Origin: Diplocarpon mali
Taxonomy: Eukaryota; Ascomycota; Leotiomycetes; Helotiales; Drepanopezizaceae
Assembly: GCA_024741835.1 (NCBI GenBank)
Contig: JAENRP010000135.1
Coordinates: forward strand, 5,336-69,335
Reading direction: 5' to 3'
DNA length: 64,000 bases
The notes beneath the pieces were generated by a model. That model saw only the letters and a list, made by a program, of their open reading frames with translations, had not been told where the DNA came from and ran no database searches. The position numbers and the translations under genes are program-made. Below are positions 24,949 to 35,788 of the stretch, one piece after another (position 1 is the first letter of the stretch; each line of letters opens with the position of its first letter).

Positions 24949-26892
24949 ATCAGGAGGAGCGTAGGCACGGTGTATTGTGTCCACAAAGCGCCTGGCTGTG
25001 CAGCTCGAGCTAAATCATAAATAAGGAGGTCAGGCTGGAAATCCAACGTTGTAACAAATTATAATCCATATGGTAGATTTCAACTATAAATTATGTTGAG
25101 TATGAGTGCATCAATATTTCATCTATCTCAGTCGCGCAGCGCTGTTTACTTCGGAATTGATACTGAACATTCCAAATTGTTATTTGACAACATACTAGGG
25201 ACTTCAATTCGATGCCAGATTCTCTATACTATATAAGGCGCTAAAAGTTCTATGAGTTGGAATTCGTAGTGCTGCTATGATATACTTACTTTCTATACTC
25301 ACAAGTCGACAAGTACCCATGTACCCTGGGTAGGTAGGCTTTCGCTTCTCGCCTAATATCATCCTCGCTATACATGCCGGTTCAAAACAGTCAACTCACG
25401 ATCTCCCAATTCCAAGATAAGTTAGCTTTGGAACGAAGTCATTCTGCTTGAACCTTCAGTAACTTCTTGGGTTGTGATAAGGGTTGTGAAAATTCTGACC
25501 TGGTTTCCAACTTCACCAGGCTCTCACAGTTGCTTTTTTACCGTGGGCTTCGCTCATATTGAGCATCCCTCGAAAGGAAGGGGGTATGAGAGGGACTTCT
25601 GCACGATAAGTATGGGGTCGCTTTACTCTTGATATCTTCCTAAAAGTGGCACTCCATCTACACCAAGCTAACCGCCGCTATTTCTCTCGACACCAAACCA
25701 TTTTAATACAACGTACTACGCAAAGGGGACAATGTTTGTTTGTGTACAGGTATTCTGTCTCGTCAAAGATATCACTTGCCGAACAGGCCAATAGCTGCTT
25801 CAAGAGAAGTTTAGGCCATCCACTCATTTCTGCGACCCTTACAAGCTGCCCAAGACTAACAGCGTCCAAGATGCATAGAATGTAATTCTATCGAAGCGAG
25901 ATGCGACATACTGTCAGTGTCAGCATTGATCTTAAAACTCAGGTTTTGTAGCAATGAGAAGTAACCACCCTGCAATTGAGTATGATCAGGTCTTGATCTT
26001 TAGAGCTCGGGTCATGTTTATATAGGCATGCGCTATGAGCACTTCGCTATTGCCGTTACCTCTACTGCTGTCAAGAATTAGAACCTAGCAATAATTAAAC
26101 CAAGAGTGTTGTAAACAGACACTGCTGGGTAGAATATTATCTTACCTCTTGTACCGCTGGTTCAACCTGCTTAAAAAGGCACGTTTGATAGCGACTTGGT
26201 GTAAGGAGCGATTTTTATATGGCGGCTGGCGAAATTGCCGTTTAGTATTCGTCAGACGGTCTACTGGGTACATGCATTTGAAAAATTCCCATCATTTAAT
26301 TGATTAGGCTTTGAAAATTGGAAACTTAGTGGGATTTAACATCCAGGTCTATTCGTCTCTTCAATTGATCAGGAACGTCGCCATTGGACCCTATAAAATA
26401 AGAAGAAACGAATTAGGCGAGGTTAATGGCTCGAGGCTATTACATGACGATTACAATCGTCCAAGAAATATGCAATACTCCCGGGAGTTCATACAGAGCA
26501 CAAACTTGAGGTGAATTTTACGACACAAAAATTGATATGTTAATACGCCTATGCCAATTGCAATGCGAGTAAAGAATTCCTGAAAGTCGGTACACACTTG
26601 TCTTGACCAACTTGCCATCACCAAGCAAGAAAGAACTATTCTTCCGCAGTCCTGATGGAGGATTCTCCGCTCGGGATATGTTGTACATTTTCCTACACTT
26701 AAATCAAACGCCTAGCCTGCATATACCTCCTATACACAGGCCCAGCGGGCCCAGCATCTTTGTACAATCAGCTCCACAAACAATTCTGCTGGCTCCCACC
26801 TGGCTTTGCAGCTCCATCGTGTGCAACAGCAATCTATAGCAAGCTCTTTCAATCCTCGAACTTGAAGTTATTCGTGCCTCTGCCTTCTAGGA
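24949..26892. other. Intergenic (about 1.9 kb)
   Basis: No gene recognised. A gtaccctgggtaggtaggct motif near 25321 resembles the taggtaggt motifs at 5.4 kb. Frames at 26311-26514 and 26603-26839 have no recognisable domain. Confidence 0.5.
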
Positions 26893-27534
26893 CTAGTCGC
26901 CCCTCTTTGCCATTTCGAACCTCTTGGCTTTATCTTCTCTCGCCTTTCTCCGCCGTGGTCCCCATGCATCTTTCCTTGCCTGCAATTTAGCCGCCACCTC
27001 GGCCTTTCGCGCCGAATTATCCATGCCCAAACCTGCCTGACTCAGACAAATGCTAATGAAGAGCGACGAGCAGTTGAACTTCCTCGCCAGTTTGGTGTTC
27101 GTCCACTCCCCCGGCTCCTTCCTGTATAGCCTGAAGATCTCTGCAATGTCCTTCTCGCTCAGGTGGTGATGGGGCACTTTCTGGGGTTGCAGCACGGGGG
27201 CGAGCACCGCGCTCGACGGCTTGAGTTTTAACGCCGTGGCCGCGAGGAGTTGTCTTCGCTTGTCCTCTTTCGGTAGAAATTTAAGAGGAGTGTGGTAGAC
27301 GGATGGGGCGGAAGAAGGAGGGTTGAAGATGATGTGATCTTGCTTTGGCGAATCTTGGGAAGGGAGGAAGGATGGGTGTGGCGCGATGTTCAGCCGTTGC
27401 TTGGAGCGTCGATACGAAGATTGCTGTCGTCGGGATGTATTAAGGGTGAGCAGGCATGGGCTTCTGCCGGAAACGAAGTCGAGGATTGGCCTCCTAATCA
27501 GCCGTGAGTCCATCATTGAAGGAGAGCTCAACAT
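26893..27534 (-). CDS. MRPL20: Mitochondrial large ribosomal subunit protein mL58
   Basis: Single-exon gene of 213 aa for the fungal mitoribosomal protein mL58 (yeast Mrpl20), a structural protein of the mitochondrial large subunit. Recognised by RLIRRPILDF near the start, then KQRLNIAPHPSFLPS, IIFNPPSSAPSVYHTPLKFL and PKEDKRRQLL. The C-terminal helix-turn-helix-like region has HHLSEKDIAEIFRLYRKEP and KLARKFNCSSLFIS. The end is a strongly basic helix (KDAWGPRRRKAREDKAKRF). The first 50 residues are rich in Arg and Ser with few acids, as expected for a mitochondrial presequence. Met7 (27516) and Met8 (27513) are alternative starts that match homologue N-termini slightly better. It is divergent to the neighbouring disordered-protein gene, 485 bp away. 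Confidence 0.87.
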   Translation of the reverse strand: MLSSPSMMDSRLIRRPILDFVSGRSPCLLTLNTSRRQQSSYRRSKQRLNIAPHPSFLPSQDSPKQDHIIFNPPSSAPSVYHTPLKFLPKEDKRRQLLAATALKLKPSSAVLAPVLQPQKVPHHHLSEKDIAEIFRLYRKEPGEWTNTKLARKFNCSSLFISICLSQAGLGMDNSARKAEVAAKLQARKDAWGPRRRKAREDKAKRFEMAKRGD

Positions 27535-28019
27535 CGAGGGGGTGGTATCCGAGATGTCTTGAGGATGTTGGAGTTCTAAAATTCGACGATCCGAATGCTG
27601 ACTCAGCAGCTAGATTTATTTTCACGCGACCTCCAGTGCGAATTATAAACCAAAAGTTACGAGTTCCTTCACAACTTCGACAGTGCCTAGTGCATTCTAA
27701 ATGGAATAAGCTTGCGTTGAGGAAAAACTCGTAAGTCATCGGTTGTCGAAATTCAAAATTCGCCAGGCGCACCATGATTCCAAATACCGGAGCTCTTTGA
27801 GCATTTCACTTATCACTCCCATCGCAAACGTCAGCTGAACACGTAAGTACAACTGTTGCAAAATAGGTCAGACTTAAGTAAGATCTCGGTGGACAGTGCT
27901 GCGGGTCTGCATATATTGCATTGACACAGCTTGACGAAAATCCAGAAATTAAACAGCAGGATCTGCCACCATACTCAAGTACCAAGAACCTCATCTTGTC
28001 TTGATACGAATATTTCGCA
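27535..28019. other. Divergent intergenic region
   Basis: Bases between mL58 (-) and the disordered protein (+). No gene seen. The two 5' regions are expected here. Confidence 0.5.
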
Positions 28020-29192
28020 ATGAGCGCATCCGACTCCAGCAAATTGCAGGCGAACGCATCCCTTCCTGCACCCGAATCTCCAACTCACATAACCAAAGTT
28101 CCTGAGCTCAGGGAAGGCTTCCAGGAGAGTCCAAAGAACTGGGTCTCGAAGACTGTCGGCGGCAGTGATGCGCAACCCGACGTGAAGGGAGACGGCGGGA
28201 AGACTGGAAAGCGAAGGCTGTTCGGGATTGGAACGAAGAAGGAGAACGATAAGATGAAAGGAAAGAAGCAGGGAGATCCAGGGGCTGTTTTAATAGTGTG
28301 CAATGCGTCGACAACCATTCCACAACCTGTTGCTCAGAGAGCTCCAGCCCAGAGCACATCTCCCTCAGGATCCAATCCAAACCATCCTTACCAGTTGCCT
28401 TCATCTCCTCACCGAAACCTCTTTTCCTCCTCGCCACGACTTGTATCGCCCGCCGGGTCACAAATCTTCGAGCGCGATGTACAAGAGAGCTCCTTGCCCG
28501 TCCCGAACTCTCCAGCGATCCCGTCGCACATTCAGACCGAGAACCACATACCGCCCGTACTGGACGCCTCCTCCGAGGCTATTACGAACGATGCCATTGA
28601 TCCGGACACGGTCGAGATCGTGATGCACTCGTCCCATCAACCAGCAGCTATTCCACCCGCATTGAATGCTACGGGTTTGGGATGTCTCGAAGCGACTAGT
28701 GGAACGGGAAATTCGGCGGAAGATCTTATTGCCCACCCAGACAAGGACGATGTAGCTTCAAATTACGGAGCGCTTGATAGCACAGACATCCGACGTCTTA
28801 GTTTTATATCCTTTTCCGACATCGTGCACTCCGAACACGCTGAGCTTGCTGGGAGTAGGGACTCTATCTACGTGCCTGGTCTAAGCTCGCTCTCCTCGGG
28901 CCAGAACAGGTCCCCATCGCCCATCCGATCCCCAGTCTCGTCGCAAGGCTTCAACACATCTCCTCCCAATAGCAAATCTGCTTCCGTCAAAGGTGTCGAG
29001 ATGTCTCCAAAGGGAAGGCCGTTAGGTAGTCATGTCCCAACTCTTGCTCCTCTCGGTGCCGGCGAGCTGACGAGAGAGACAATGACACAAGCTTTGAGAC
29101 GGACTGGGAGTGGGGATTTCAGTGGTGTGAAGACTCAGCCTTTGAGTCCATGCAGCCCCACTGGCGGAACTTCTGATAAGTTTTCCATGTGA
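28020..29192 (+). CDS. Conserved fungal disordered protein
   Basis: Single-exon protein of 390 aa. I recognise the pattern as a widespread ascomycete hypothetical protein but know no function. It is almost wholly low-complexity, rich in Ser, Pro and Asn, without membrane segments or signal peptide. A basic stretch, GKTGKRRLFGIGTKKENDKM (about 62-81), could bind nucleic acid or act in nuclear import. The best conserved parts are DIRRLSFISFSDIVHSEHAE followed by SRDSIYVPGL, and near the C-terminus GELTRETMTQALRRTGSGD followed by QPLSPCSPTGG. RRLS and RRTGS are PKA-type phosphorylation sites and many SP pairs would suit MAP or cyclin kinases. This suggests a phosphorylated adaptor, by inference only. 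Confidence 0.8.
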   Translation: MSASDSSKLQANASLPAPESPTHITKVPELREGFQESPKNWVSKTVGGSDAQPDVKGDGGKTGKRRLFGIGTKKENDKMKGKKQGDPGAVLIVCNASTTIPQPVAQRAPAQSTSPSGSNPNHPYQLPSSPHRNLFSSSPRLVSPAGSQIFERDVQESSLPVPNSPAIPSHIQTENHIPPVLDASSEAITNDAIDPDTVEIVMHSSHQPAAIPPALNATGLGCLEATSGTGNSAEDLIAHPDKDDVASNYGALDSTDIRRLSFISFSDIVHSEHAELAGSRDSIYVPGLSSLSSGQNRSPSPIRSPVSSQGFNTSPPNSKSASVKGVEMSPKGRPLGSHVPTLAPLGAGELTRETMTQALRRTGSGDFSGVKTQPLSPCSPTGGTSDKFSM

Positions 29193-30882
29193 ACGGGTAC
29201 CGGATGGTCCATCAATTTTCGGATGCTTTACTTTTTGGGACGCAATATATCCGGGGTACCTTGGGATTGACCTAATAATTTCTATTCCGTTCTTTGTTTC
29301 GAGAGTTGTACCGTGATGATTGGATCAAGCGTAGGTTGGCTTCGGCTTGTTGTTCGACCAAGTTGCTAATGGCGATAATGGTTCTTTTCACTTCATGTTC
29401 AATGTGTCGATGATCGATAACACGGCAAATGCAGGTCTTGGGAATCAGGTGCATTTCACAGCTTCTCGGCTTCCAAGGCTTCTACTATTTTGCACGTTCC
29501 AAAGTGTCGGTTCTGAGAAGACCGTGATCAGGTCTCCCGATTGTATTCGTGCTACGCGAGGTTGCATTTGCTTTCCCTTCCCAGCCAATCCCATGGGGAA
29601 AAGCATCGCCTTGAACCGTTCTTAGGCCGTCCAGGCTGCCTGCAGCAAGAGCCCATGCCATGTGTCAACAGTTCCCAGTAAGCTGCTTGTGAAGAAGTAT
29701 GAAATAATAGGGGGCTTCCGATTCTCATAGTCAACATCCGGCTGGGGCAACGTGGAGGGGCGTTGGAAATGCTGCTCTACCGCAGTTTATTATTAGGTCT
29801 CGCGATCGTAATTCGTTAAGATTGATTGAATGATGGCTTGGCAGGCCAGTAGAGGTCGTGTATCTGGCTAAATTTACAGAGGGAGGCCTGGCTGGTTGAC
29901 ATGGCGGTCCTGCATGCGAGGCTCACGTATTGCAGCTGAATCAGAAGGTAGAAACAATACATTTATTGTCGTCTATTCGAGCACAGCGGCAGCAAGAATG
30001 TAGAGAAACTTAAAAGAAGATACATACCGTAGTCTTCAAAAGTACGTGGATTCAGCGGCCATAACTTCCCTCCAGTTTTCCGGTTGATTTGCAAGGAAAC
30101 GGTTTCATACTAGAAGAAAAGCTTGCGATACTTGAGCACGGTACATAGCGTATTAGTAAGTATTGCGTATCGCTACGTCTTGATTTACTGCGTTCTGTGA
30201 TTAGACCTGGACGTCTAGGAGGACGTTGAAGGGAGCAGCGGGCATGGAAAAGAGACCCACACCTCGTAAGTGGTCAAGGCTTGGAACTTCCCGCATCATC
30301 CTCAGAGACGTTCAGCCAACTCGTTGCAACCCGTTGCTTTCTCAACTCTGCCCGTCTGCCCATCTATCTAATGCTCGTTTCGTCCAATCTGTTTCAAGTT
30401 TGAGCTCTCGTAGAAAAGAGTTTGGACGTCTTACTTTCGAAGGAAACTCGCCCCGTTGTCACAAGCTTCCGGGGATCTCAACTTCCTCCGAAGGGCGCTT
30501 TCAACGAGGTACATGGCAAGTTACGATGAGGAAGGGCCGAGGAGGAAGACCTGTATTGGGAACACTTGCGGCGCTTGATGTCCGTGATTGTTGACGGAAA
30601 GAATCCAGCGACGAGGAGCATATACTGCCTCGACCCCGCCCTAGCCTCCCCAGTTGCGCCCAGAGCGAAAGCATTCGAACTGACTACCGGAAGAGGTACT
30701 GGATCTGTCTGGTCTACCAGTCATATACCTGACTTTTTGTCCACGTCAGATGCAGGCGCCCCTGTTGGAACTGCAGAGAAATCACTTCTTAACTTGTCTT
30801 GCGACAGAGTCTGCGAACTGCCTTGCCTAGGTCTCATCCCCCTCTCGGCTTGGGTGGAAGGGAATGGTACGAAAAGGCATAG
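29193..30882. other. Intergenic and probable RasGAP leader
   Basis: No separate gene supported. A 122-codon frame at 30226-30594 and a 112-codon frame at 30566-30904 lie just upstream of the RasGAP start and overlap it in another phase. They are more likely 5' UTR or uORFs than proteins. An additional upstream coding exon of the RasGAP cannot be excluded. Confidence 0.45.
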
Positions 30883-33800
30883 ATGGGACGGCACCGCCAG
30901 ATGAGCAACATTCTGCCTGAAGGAATGGACGGCAGGTCCTACAATGGATCGCACGGGAAAGATAGCGCCTTGCAAGAATGGCAACGAAATGCTGCGGAAT
31001 CACTTGCAAAGAGCTTGGAGAGACCAATCGATCCTCATACATCACAAAGAGTACGATCTGCGACGTATAACAGTATACGCCCGGTGACCCCAGAAATTCT
31101 GGACGAGGCACAAGATGGATCTCTCGGTATTGGGCCAGTACATCTATCACCACGCTCTATACAAGGAGGAGAAGAGCTTCGAGAGCGTCGGCAGGGACTT
31201 GTCTTTCAAGATTCCCACAGCTTTGATGCTCTTGAAGCAGGAAGTACAGGCCGCTCCGGACCACCGGTCAGTCTTCGCTCCCGGCCTCGAAATCGAACTA
31301 TAAACGAGCTTCCTCTACAAATCACCACTTCCAACACTGCGTCCGCAAGTCGGCGCCGTGTCGGCTCCGTGCATGGAACGGTTCTTTCTCCGTTCCACGA
31401 TGTGCAACCCTATGCTGAGATTTCTAACTCGCTTGGCTTTCCTTCGGTCCCTACGCGACCTCTACATTTGCAAAATTCCAATTCCGTCAAAGGTGGGCGC
31501 CGCCTTGTGAAGAGAATTTCAAGGCCGGCTTCGCCCCTGTCAACTATGAGCGACGTCCCCTCGGTAGACTCGCTACCCTTCCCGGTGGCCACTAGAGACA
31601 CTAAAAAGATTCTAATGTTGATGAAAACACTGTGTGGTCGTATGAGAGGAGAGGTTGAGTATTATTCTGTTGAGAATGGCCCTTGGTATAGGGGAATCTG
31701 TTATATTGACGACGCAAAAGGGGCCTTGATGTGCGAAGGGGATGACAGAAGCCCCTTCCATCTCGCAGTGATCTCAGATCTCCGAGGATGTCGAGTGAAG
31801 CCTATAAAGTCGCCAGGAAGACCTATCATGTGTCTTGAGCTGTCGAATAAAGTCTTAGGTATAGAAGTGCATCTGATGCCGATGGTGAAGACTGAGTATG
31901 ACCTTTGGCTGGCAGCTTTGCTTTGCTGGCAACAGATCCGGACTACTCCTCTTCCAGCCAGCCCACTGAGATCACCGGCTCCATCTCTTACAGAGAAGCG
32001 GCCTCAAAGGCGTGTCTCGTCCGTCAGCAGCAGCCAGAGAGGCGGAAATATCATCAAGGTGGCAAAACTGCTTTTGTGGGATAAAGGCGCTCCTTCATCT
32101 CCTGCTGCCATTGTTCGACGTCCCTCGACTCGGGAGCTAAGATCATCAAATCGCTCTGGCTGGCGGAAGGTGTCTTGCATCCTGCAGGATAATGGGGAGT
32201 TCAAGTTTTTGACGGAGAACGACATTACCCTGTTATCAGTTATACAACTATCGCAGCTGTCTCGGTGTGCCATACAACGGCTGGAAAGGTCTGTCCTTGA
32301 TGAAGACCACTGTATTGCAATTTTTCCCCAGTACACTTCAACTTCGACACAATTATCCATATTTCGGCCGGTCTATATTGCGTTAGATAGTCGCTTAACG
32401 CACGAAGTTTGGTTCTGTCTGCTCAGGGCTTTCACAATCCCTGAAATCTACGGTCCACGAAGCTCAAGTACGGAGAATGATAACGGTTTAGAGGTGAGCC
32501 AACCGCTTCCTTCTACGAACGACATGTTTCGCATTGAGAAATCGATCAGTCTCCGGCTTGTCGAGGCCAAGATCCGGAGAACGGTGAACAGCATCGACAT
32601 GACGCACCTGGGAAGACCTGTCAAAGCTCCGGAATATGATGCCTCTGTGGGAGACTATTTCGTGGAAGTTATCCTGGATGGAGAGGTCCGTGCACGCACA
32701 GAGACGAGGAACGAGACCAAGAATCCGTTTTGGAGAGAAGCTTGTGAATTTCTAGACCTTCCAGCACACCTGCCGGGCCTATTGATTGTCCTGAAAAAAT
32801 TGGAGCGTCCGGCAGTCTCAGCACATGGATTTCTTTCTTCTTCAAGCGTCCACATTCCCAATCCTCCTGCCGAGATAACATGCGGGTCCGTTGAATTACC
32901 TATGGACAAGCTGGATAGGGGGAAGGATAACGAAGCCTGGTGGCCCATACTCGACGACCAGCAGGCGCCAATTGGAGAAATGTTTCTGCGTGTTCGGCAT
33001 GATGAACTTGTCGTTCTACTTGCAAAGGACTACCAACCTATATCTGAACTCTTGCACAACTTTAGCAGCGGCTTGACGGTCAAAATAGCCCAGGCAGTAC
33101 CTACGAGTTTGAAGGCACTTTCCGAGATACTGATGAACATCTTTCAAGTATCGGGTCATGCTGGAGAATGGCTTATGGCATTGATAGAAGATGAGATCGA
33201 CGGTGTCGGAAAAGAGCAGCCCAATCGCCGCATGAGATGGAGTAGGAGGCTCGACTCCAATGAGTCTTTTTCATCCATGAGCGAACGAGAGCAGACGGTT
33301 CGAGATATGGGGAAGTCTTTGCAGGGGGAGGCGAACCTTCTTTTTCGTGGTAACTCTCTCTTTACACAAGCTCTTGACTTTCACATGAGGCGGGTAGGAA
33401 AAGAATACTTGGAAGAGGTACTATCCGAAAAAATCCTGGAGATCAATACGATGAATCCCGACTGCGAAGTTGATCCATCCAGGATCCAGCACGCCGACGA
33501 CTTAAATAAGAACTGGACTCTTTTGAACACGCTGATAACAGAGGTGTGGGAAAGCATTGCTGGTTCAGCCGAGAGATGCCCGCCCGAGCTTCGTCAGATT
33601 TTCAAGTACATCCGGGCTGTTAGTGAAGATCGCTATGGTAACTTTCTACGCACCGTGGCGTATACCAGCGTTTCAGCCTTCTTGTTTCTGCGATTCTTCT
33701 GTCCCGCTCTCCTCAATCCAAAGTTGTTCGGTTTATTACGAGACCATCCGCAACCCAAAGCTCAACGGACTCTGACATTGATCGCTAAGAGCCTGCAAGC

Positions 33801-34689
33801 ATTGGCAAATCTATCAAACTTTGGCCAGAAGGAGAGTTGGATGGAGCCTATGAATAGATTCCTAGCTAGTCACCGACAAGGTGTCAAAGATTTTCTCGAC
33901 TCCGTCTGCGACGTTCCAGCAAAATGCAATGGTGGCTCCACTCTCCCAGCATCATACTCAACGCCCATTACTATCCTAGCACGACTTCCACAAACATCAA
34001 GAGAAGGGTTTCCTTCATTGCCATATCTCATAGACCACGCACGCAACTTCTCTTCATTGGTCAAGCTGTGGCTGGATGCAACATCGCAAGACATAGCAAT
34101 CCAAGGTCTTGAAGGTAAAGTCCTCGATTTCCACGAGCTCTGCCTCAGTCTCCATCGCCGCACAAACGACTGCCTGCTTAAAGCGGAGGAAGCAGGGCGG
34201 GGCGCTGATCAAATCCCGCTTCAATGGGAAGACGTCTTTGACACGCTGCAAAGCTCCACCATTCACGACGTCACGAATCTTTCTCCCCATTCCAACCGAG
34301 ACCACGATCGAGAGCTCGAGCCGGAAATTCAAAGCCCTTTCTGGACCGAGTACTCGGCGAACGTGATCGGTAATCGTGGCCAAAGTCAGCGATTGCCTCC
34401 TGGATCAGCGGGCAGTGAGACGGGGAGTCGGGAGAAGAAGGATAGGCAGAGTTTCTGGGATGTGACATTTAGAAAGGAGAGTAAAAACCAGAAGCCTAGT
34501 GACTTAATCGCGGACACCAGCCACGCAAGTCCACCGAGCAGGGGCCAAAGCAGAAACGGGAAGCAGCCGAGGAGTTTTTTGAGTGGCTTGAAGTGGAAGG
34601 GCAAGGGGAGTGATGTAAATACGCAAGCTTCTGCGGGATTTCAAAGCAGTACTATTCCTGGGAATTCGTGGAACGGGAATATGATCTGA
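30883..34689 (+). CDS. bud2: Bud2-type RasGAP (PH-like, C2, RasGAP)
   Basis: Large uninterrupted frame of 1268 aa encoding a Ras-family GTPase-activating protein. The N-terminal 230 residues are Ser/Arg-rich and disordered. A PH-like region follows at about 240-350 (YYSVENGPWYRGICYIDDAK, YDLWLAALLCWQQI) and perhaps a second at about 385-530. A C2 domain is at about 545-710 (FVEVILDGEVRARTETRNET, KNPFWREACEF). The RasGAP domain is at about 740-1060. It keeps the arginine-finger motif LLFRGNSLFTQALDFHM, with Arg822 as the finger, and the signature FLFLRFFCPALLNPKLF, so catalysis is expected. This order matches yeast Bud2/Cla2, which acts on Rsr1/Bud1 in polarity, and related filamentous-fungal GAPs. 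The target GTPase is inferred. An ATG at 30901 is an alternative start. The C-terminus is basic and disordered. Confidence 0.88.
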   Translation: MGRHRQMSNILPEGMDGRSYNGSHGKDSALQEWQRNAAESLAKSLERPIDPHTSQRVRSATYNSIRPVTPEILDEAQDGSLGIGPVHLSPRSIQGGEELRERRQGLVFQDSHSFDALEAGSTGRSGPPVSLRSRPRNRTINELPLQITTSNTASASRRRVGSVHGTVLSPFHDVQPYAEISNSLGFPSVPTRPLHLQNSNSVKGGRRLVKRISRPASPLSTMSDVPSVDSLPFPVATRDTKKILMLMKTLCGRMRGEVEYYSVENGPWYRGICYIDDAKGALMCEGDDRSPFHLAVISDLRGCRVKPIKSPGRPIMCLELSNKVLGIEVHLMPMVKTEYDLWLAALLCWQQIRTTPLPASPLRSPAPSLTEKRPQRRVSSVSSSQRGGNIIKVAKLLLWDKGAPSSPAAIVRRPSTRELRSSNRSGWRKVSCILQDNGEFKFLTENDITLLSVIQLSQLSRCAIQRLERSVLDEDHCIAIFPQYTSTSTQLSIFRPVYIALDSRLTHEVWFCLLRAFTIPEIYGPRSSSTENDNGLEVSQPLPSTNDMFRIEKSISLRLVEAKIRRTVNSIDMTHLGRPVKAPEYDASVGDYFVEVILDGEVRARTETRNETKNPFWREACEFLDLPAHLPGLLIVLKKLERPAVSAHGFLSSSSVHIPNPPAEITCGSVELPMDKLDRGKDNEAWWPILDDQQAPIGEMFLRVRHDELVVLLAKDYQPISELLHNFSSGLTVKIAQAVPTSLKALSEILMNIFQVSGHAGEWLMALIEDEIDGVGKEQPNRRMRWSRRLDSNESFSSMSEREQTVRDMGKSLQGEANLLFRGNSLFTQALDFHMRRVGKEYLEEVLSEKILEINTMNPDCEVDPSRIQHADDLNKNWTLLNTLITEVWESIAGSAERCPPELRQIFKYIRAVSEDRYGNFLRTVAYTSVSAFLFLRFFCPALLNPKLFGLLRDHPQPKAQRTLTLIAKSLQALANLSNFGQKESWMEPMNRFLASHRQGVKDFLDSVCDVPAKCNGGSTLPASYSTPITILARLPQTSREGFPSLPYLIDHARNFSSLVKLWLDATSQDIAIQGLEGKVLDFHELCLSLHRRTNDCLLKAEEAGRGADQIPLQWEDVFDTLQSSTIHDVTNLSPHSNRDHDRELEPEIQSPFWTEYSANVIGNRGQSQRLPPGSAGSETGSREKKDRQSFWDVTFRKESKNQKPSDLIADTSHASPPSRGQSRNGKQPRSFLSGLKWKGKGSDVNTQASAGFQSSTIPGNSWNGNMI

Positions 34690-35363
34690 TTGCCAGCATC
34701 TACTTAGAGCAGGGCACATGGAACAAATGGCCAAGCACGATTATTGAATCAATGAGCGCAGTCTATGTTTTGCATTTATGGTATGTGAGGGAGGCATATA
34801 TACAGCAGGGTAAGTTTTGCTGGAGGCAGGCTGTAACAAGACGCTATACCACTTTCTCTTGAGTTGTTTTGTTGCGATTAGCGTGCATAGGGGGAATGTA
34901 TTTGAGCTACACAGGAACCAAATCAATAGGAGCAAAGAAAGACGCGCATACCAATTTTTCGGTGAGATGACAAAGACATGCCCAACTACGCCGCGATTCT
35001 TTTTTGTTTGCTCCATCGTTATGCTTCCGATGGTTAAACAAAGTTGTATCACTTAATCTATTGAACTCATAATTTCATTTTCAGACATTCACAAAAGTCC
35101 AATGATACTATCCACGAGTAGGGATGAGGGGCCTGCAGAACAGACCTGAGGTCCTTGAACATTACTAGCTGTTCACTGAGAGATACATATTTGCACAGCA
35201 TGCTTGCTTCAGCAGAGAGATGGGACAAGACGGGAAGTATACATCAGCCTCAATTTCTATCCTACCCCAGGTATAAGAGATTCTATCCGCCTGCGGTCTT
35301 CTGAAACTAAAAAAGTGCTCAAAAAGAACAATAAGAGAAGTGGTGTAGTACTCCGTACGACAT
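34690..35363. other. Intergenic, RasGAP to secreted-protein gene
   Basis: Convergent 3' flanks. No gene seen. Confidence 0.5.
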
Positions 35364-35788
35364 CTAACCAGTCATGCAGCATTTGGTTTCACAATAAAGG
35401 AGCTAGAAAGAGTCAGCATATTTNNNNNNNNNNNNNNNNNNNNNNNNNNNNNNNNNNNNNNNNNNNNNNNNNNNNNNNAAAAAAAAAGGAAGATAGAAAG
35501 AAGGAAAGAAATAAAAGCGTCTGTTTCGAAACGTACATTCCCGGCTGGATCTCGGACTTCACCAGTTCCCGTAGTCGAGTCCCAATTAGCTAGTTTACAT
35601 TGTCTGAGCAACTCTTCGTCCCAGGCCGGATCAAAGCAATCTAGCAAATTCGCCTTCTGTATCGGTGGATAATCCCAGGGAGCTCCGCATGTGCCAGGAA
35701 CTCGTGTGGGTTGAGGGACAGCAGAGCTTAGGGCGGCGAGGCACGCGGAGGAGAAGGACAGAACGAGAAGGGCATGGACGGACTTCAT
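35364..35788 (-). CDS. Small secreted six-cysteine protein, intron crosses assembly gap
   Basis: Predicted secreted protein of 96 aa. Exon 1, 35788-35537, encodes 84 residues. It opens with MKSVHALLVLSFSSACLAAL, a clear signal peptide, with cleavage likely around residues 19-23. It ends at a gtacgt donor (35536). The intron holds a T-rich tract and 55 unresolved bases, then atgctgac and a tttctag acceptor (35405-35403). Exon 2, 35402-35364, adds 12 residues and a TAG. The mature protein has six cysteines (34, 51, 64, 88, 92, 93), three of them in the tiny second exon, an even number suited to three disulphides. No family recognised. Size, secretion and cysteine content are those of fungal effector-like or antimicrobial proteins. 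The function is unknown and the second exon depends on the gap being intronic. Confidence 0.62.
35424..35478. other. Assembly gap (55 N)
   Basis: Run of undetermined bases next to a poly-A tract on the + strand, within the intron of the small secreted protein. The true length may differ. Confidence 0.99.

Noticed and set aside
35204..35593. Plus-strand 129-codon frame crossing the N run
   Set aside because: It reads through undetermined bases and is antisense to the secreted-protein gene.
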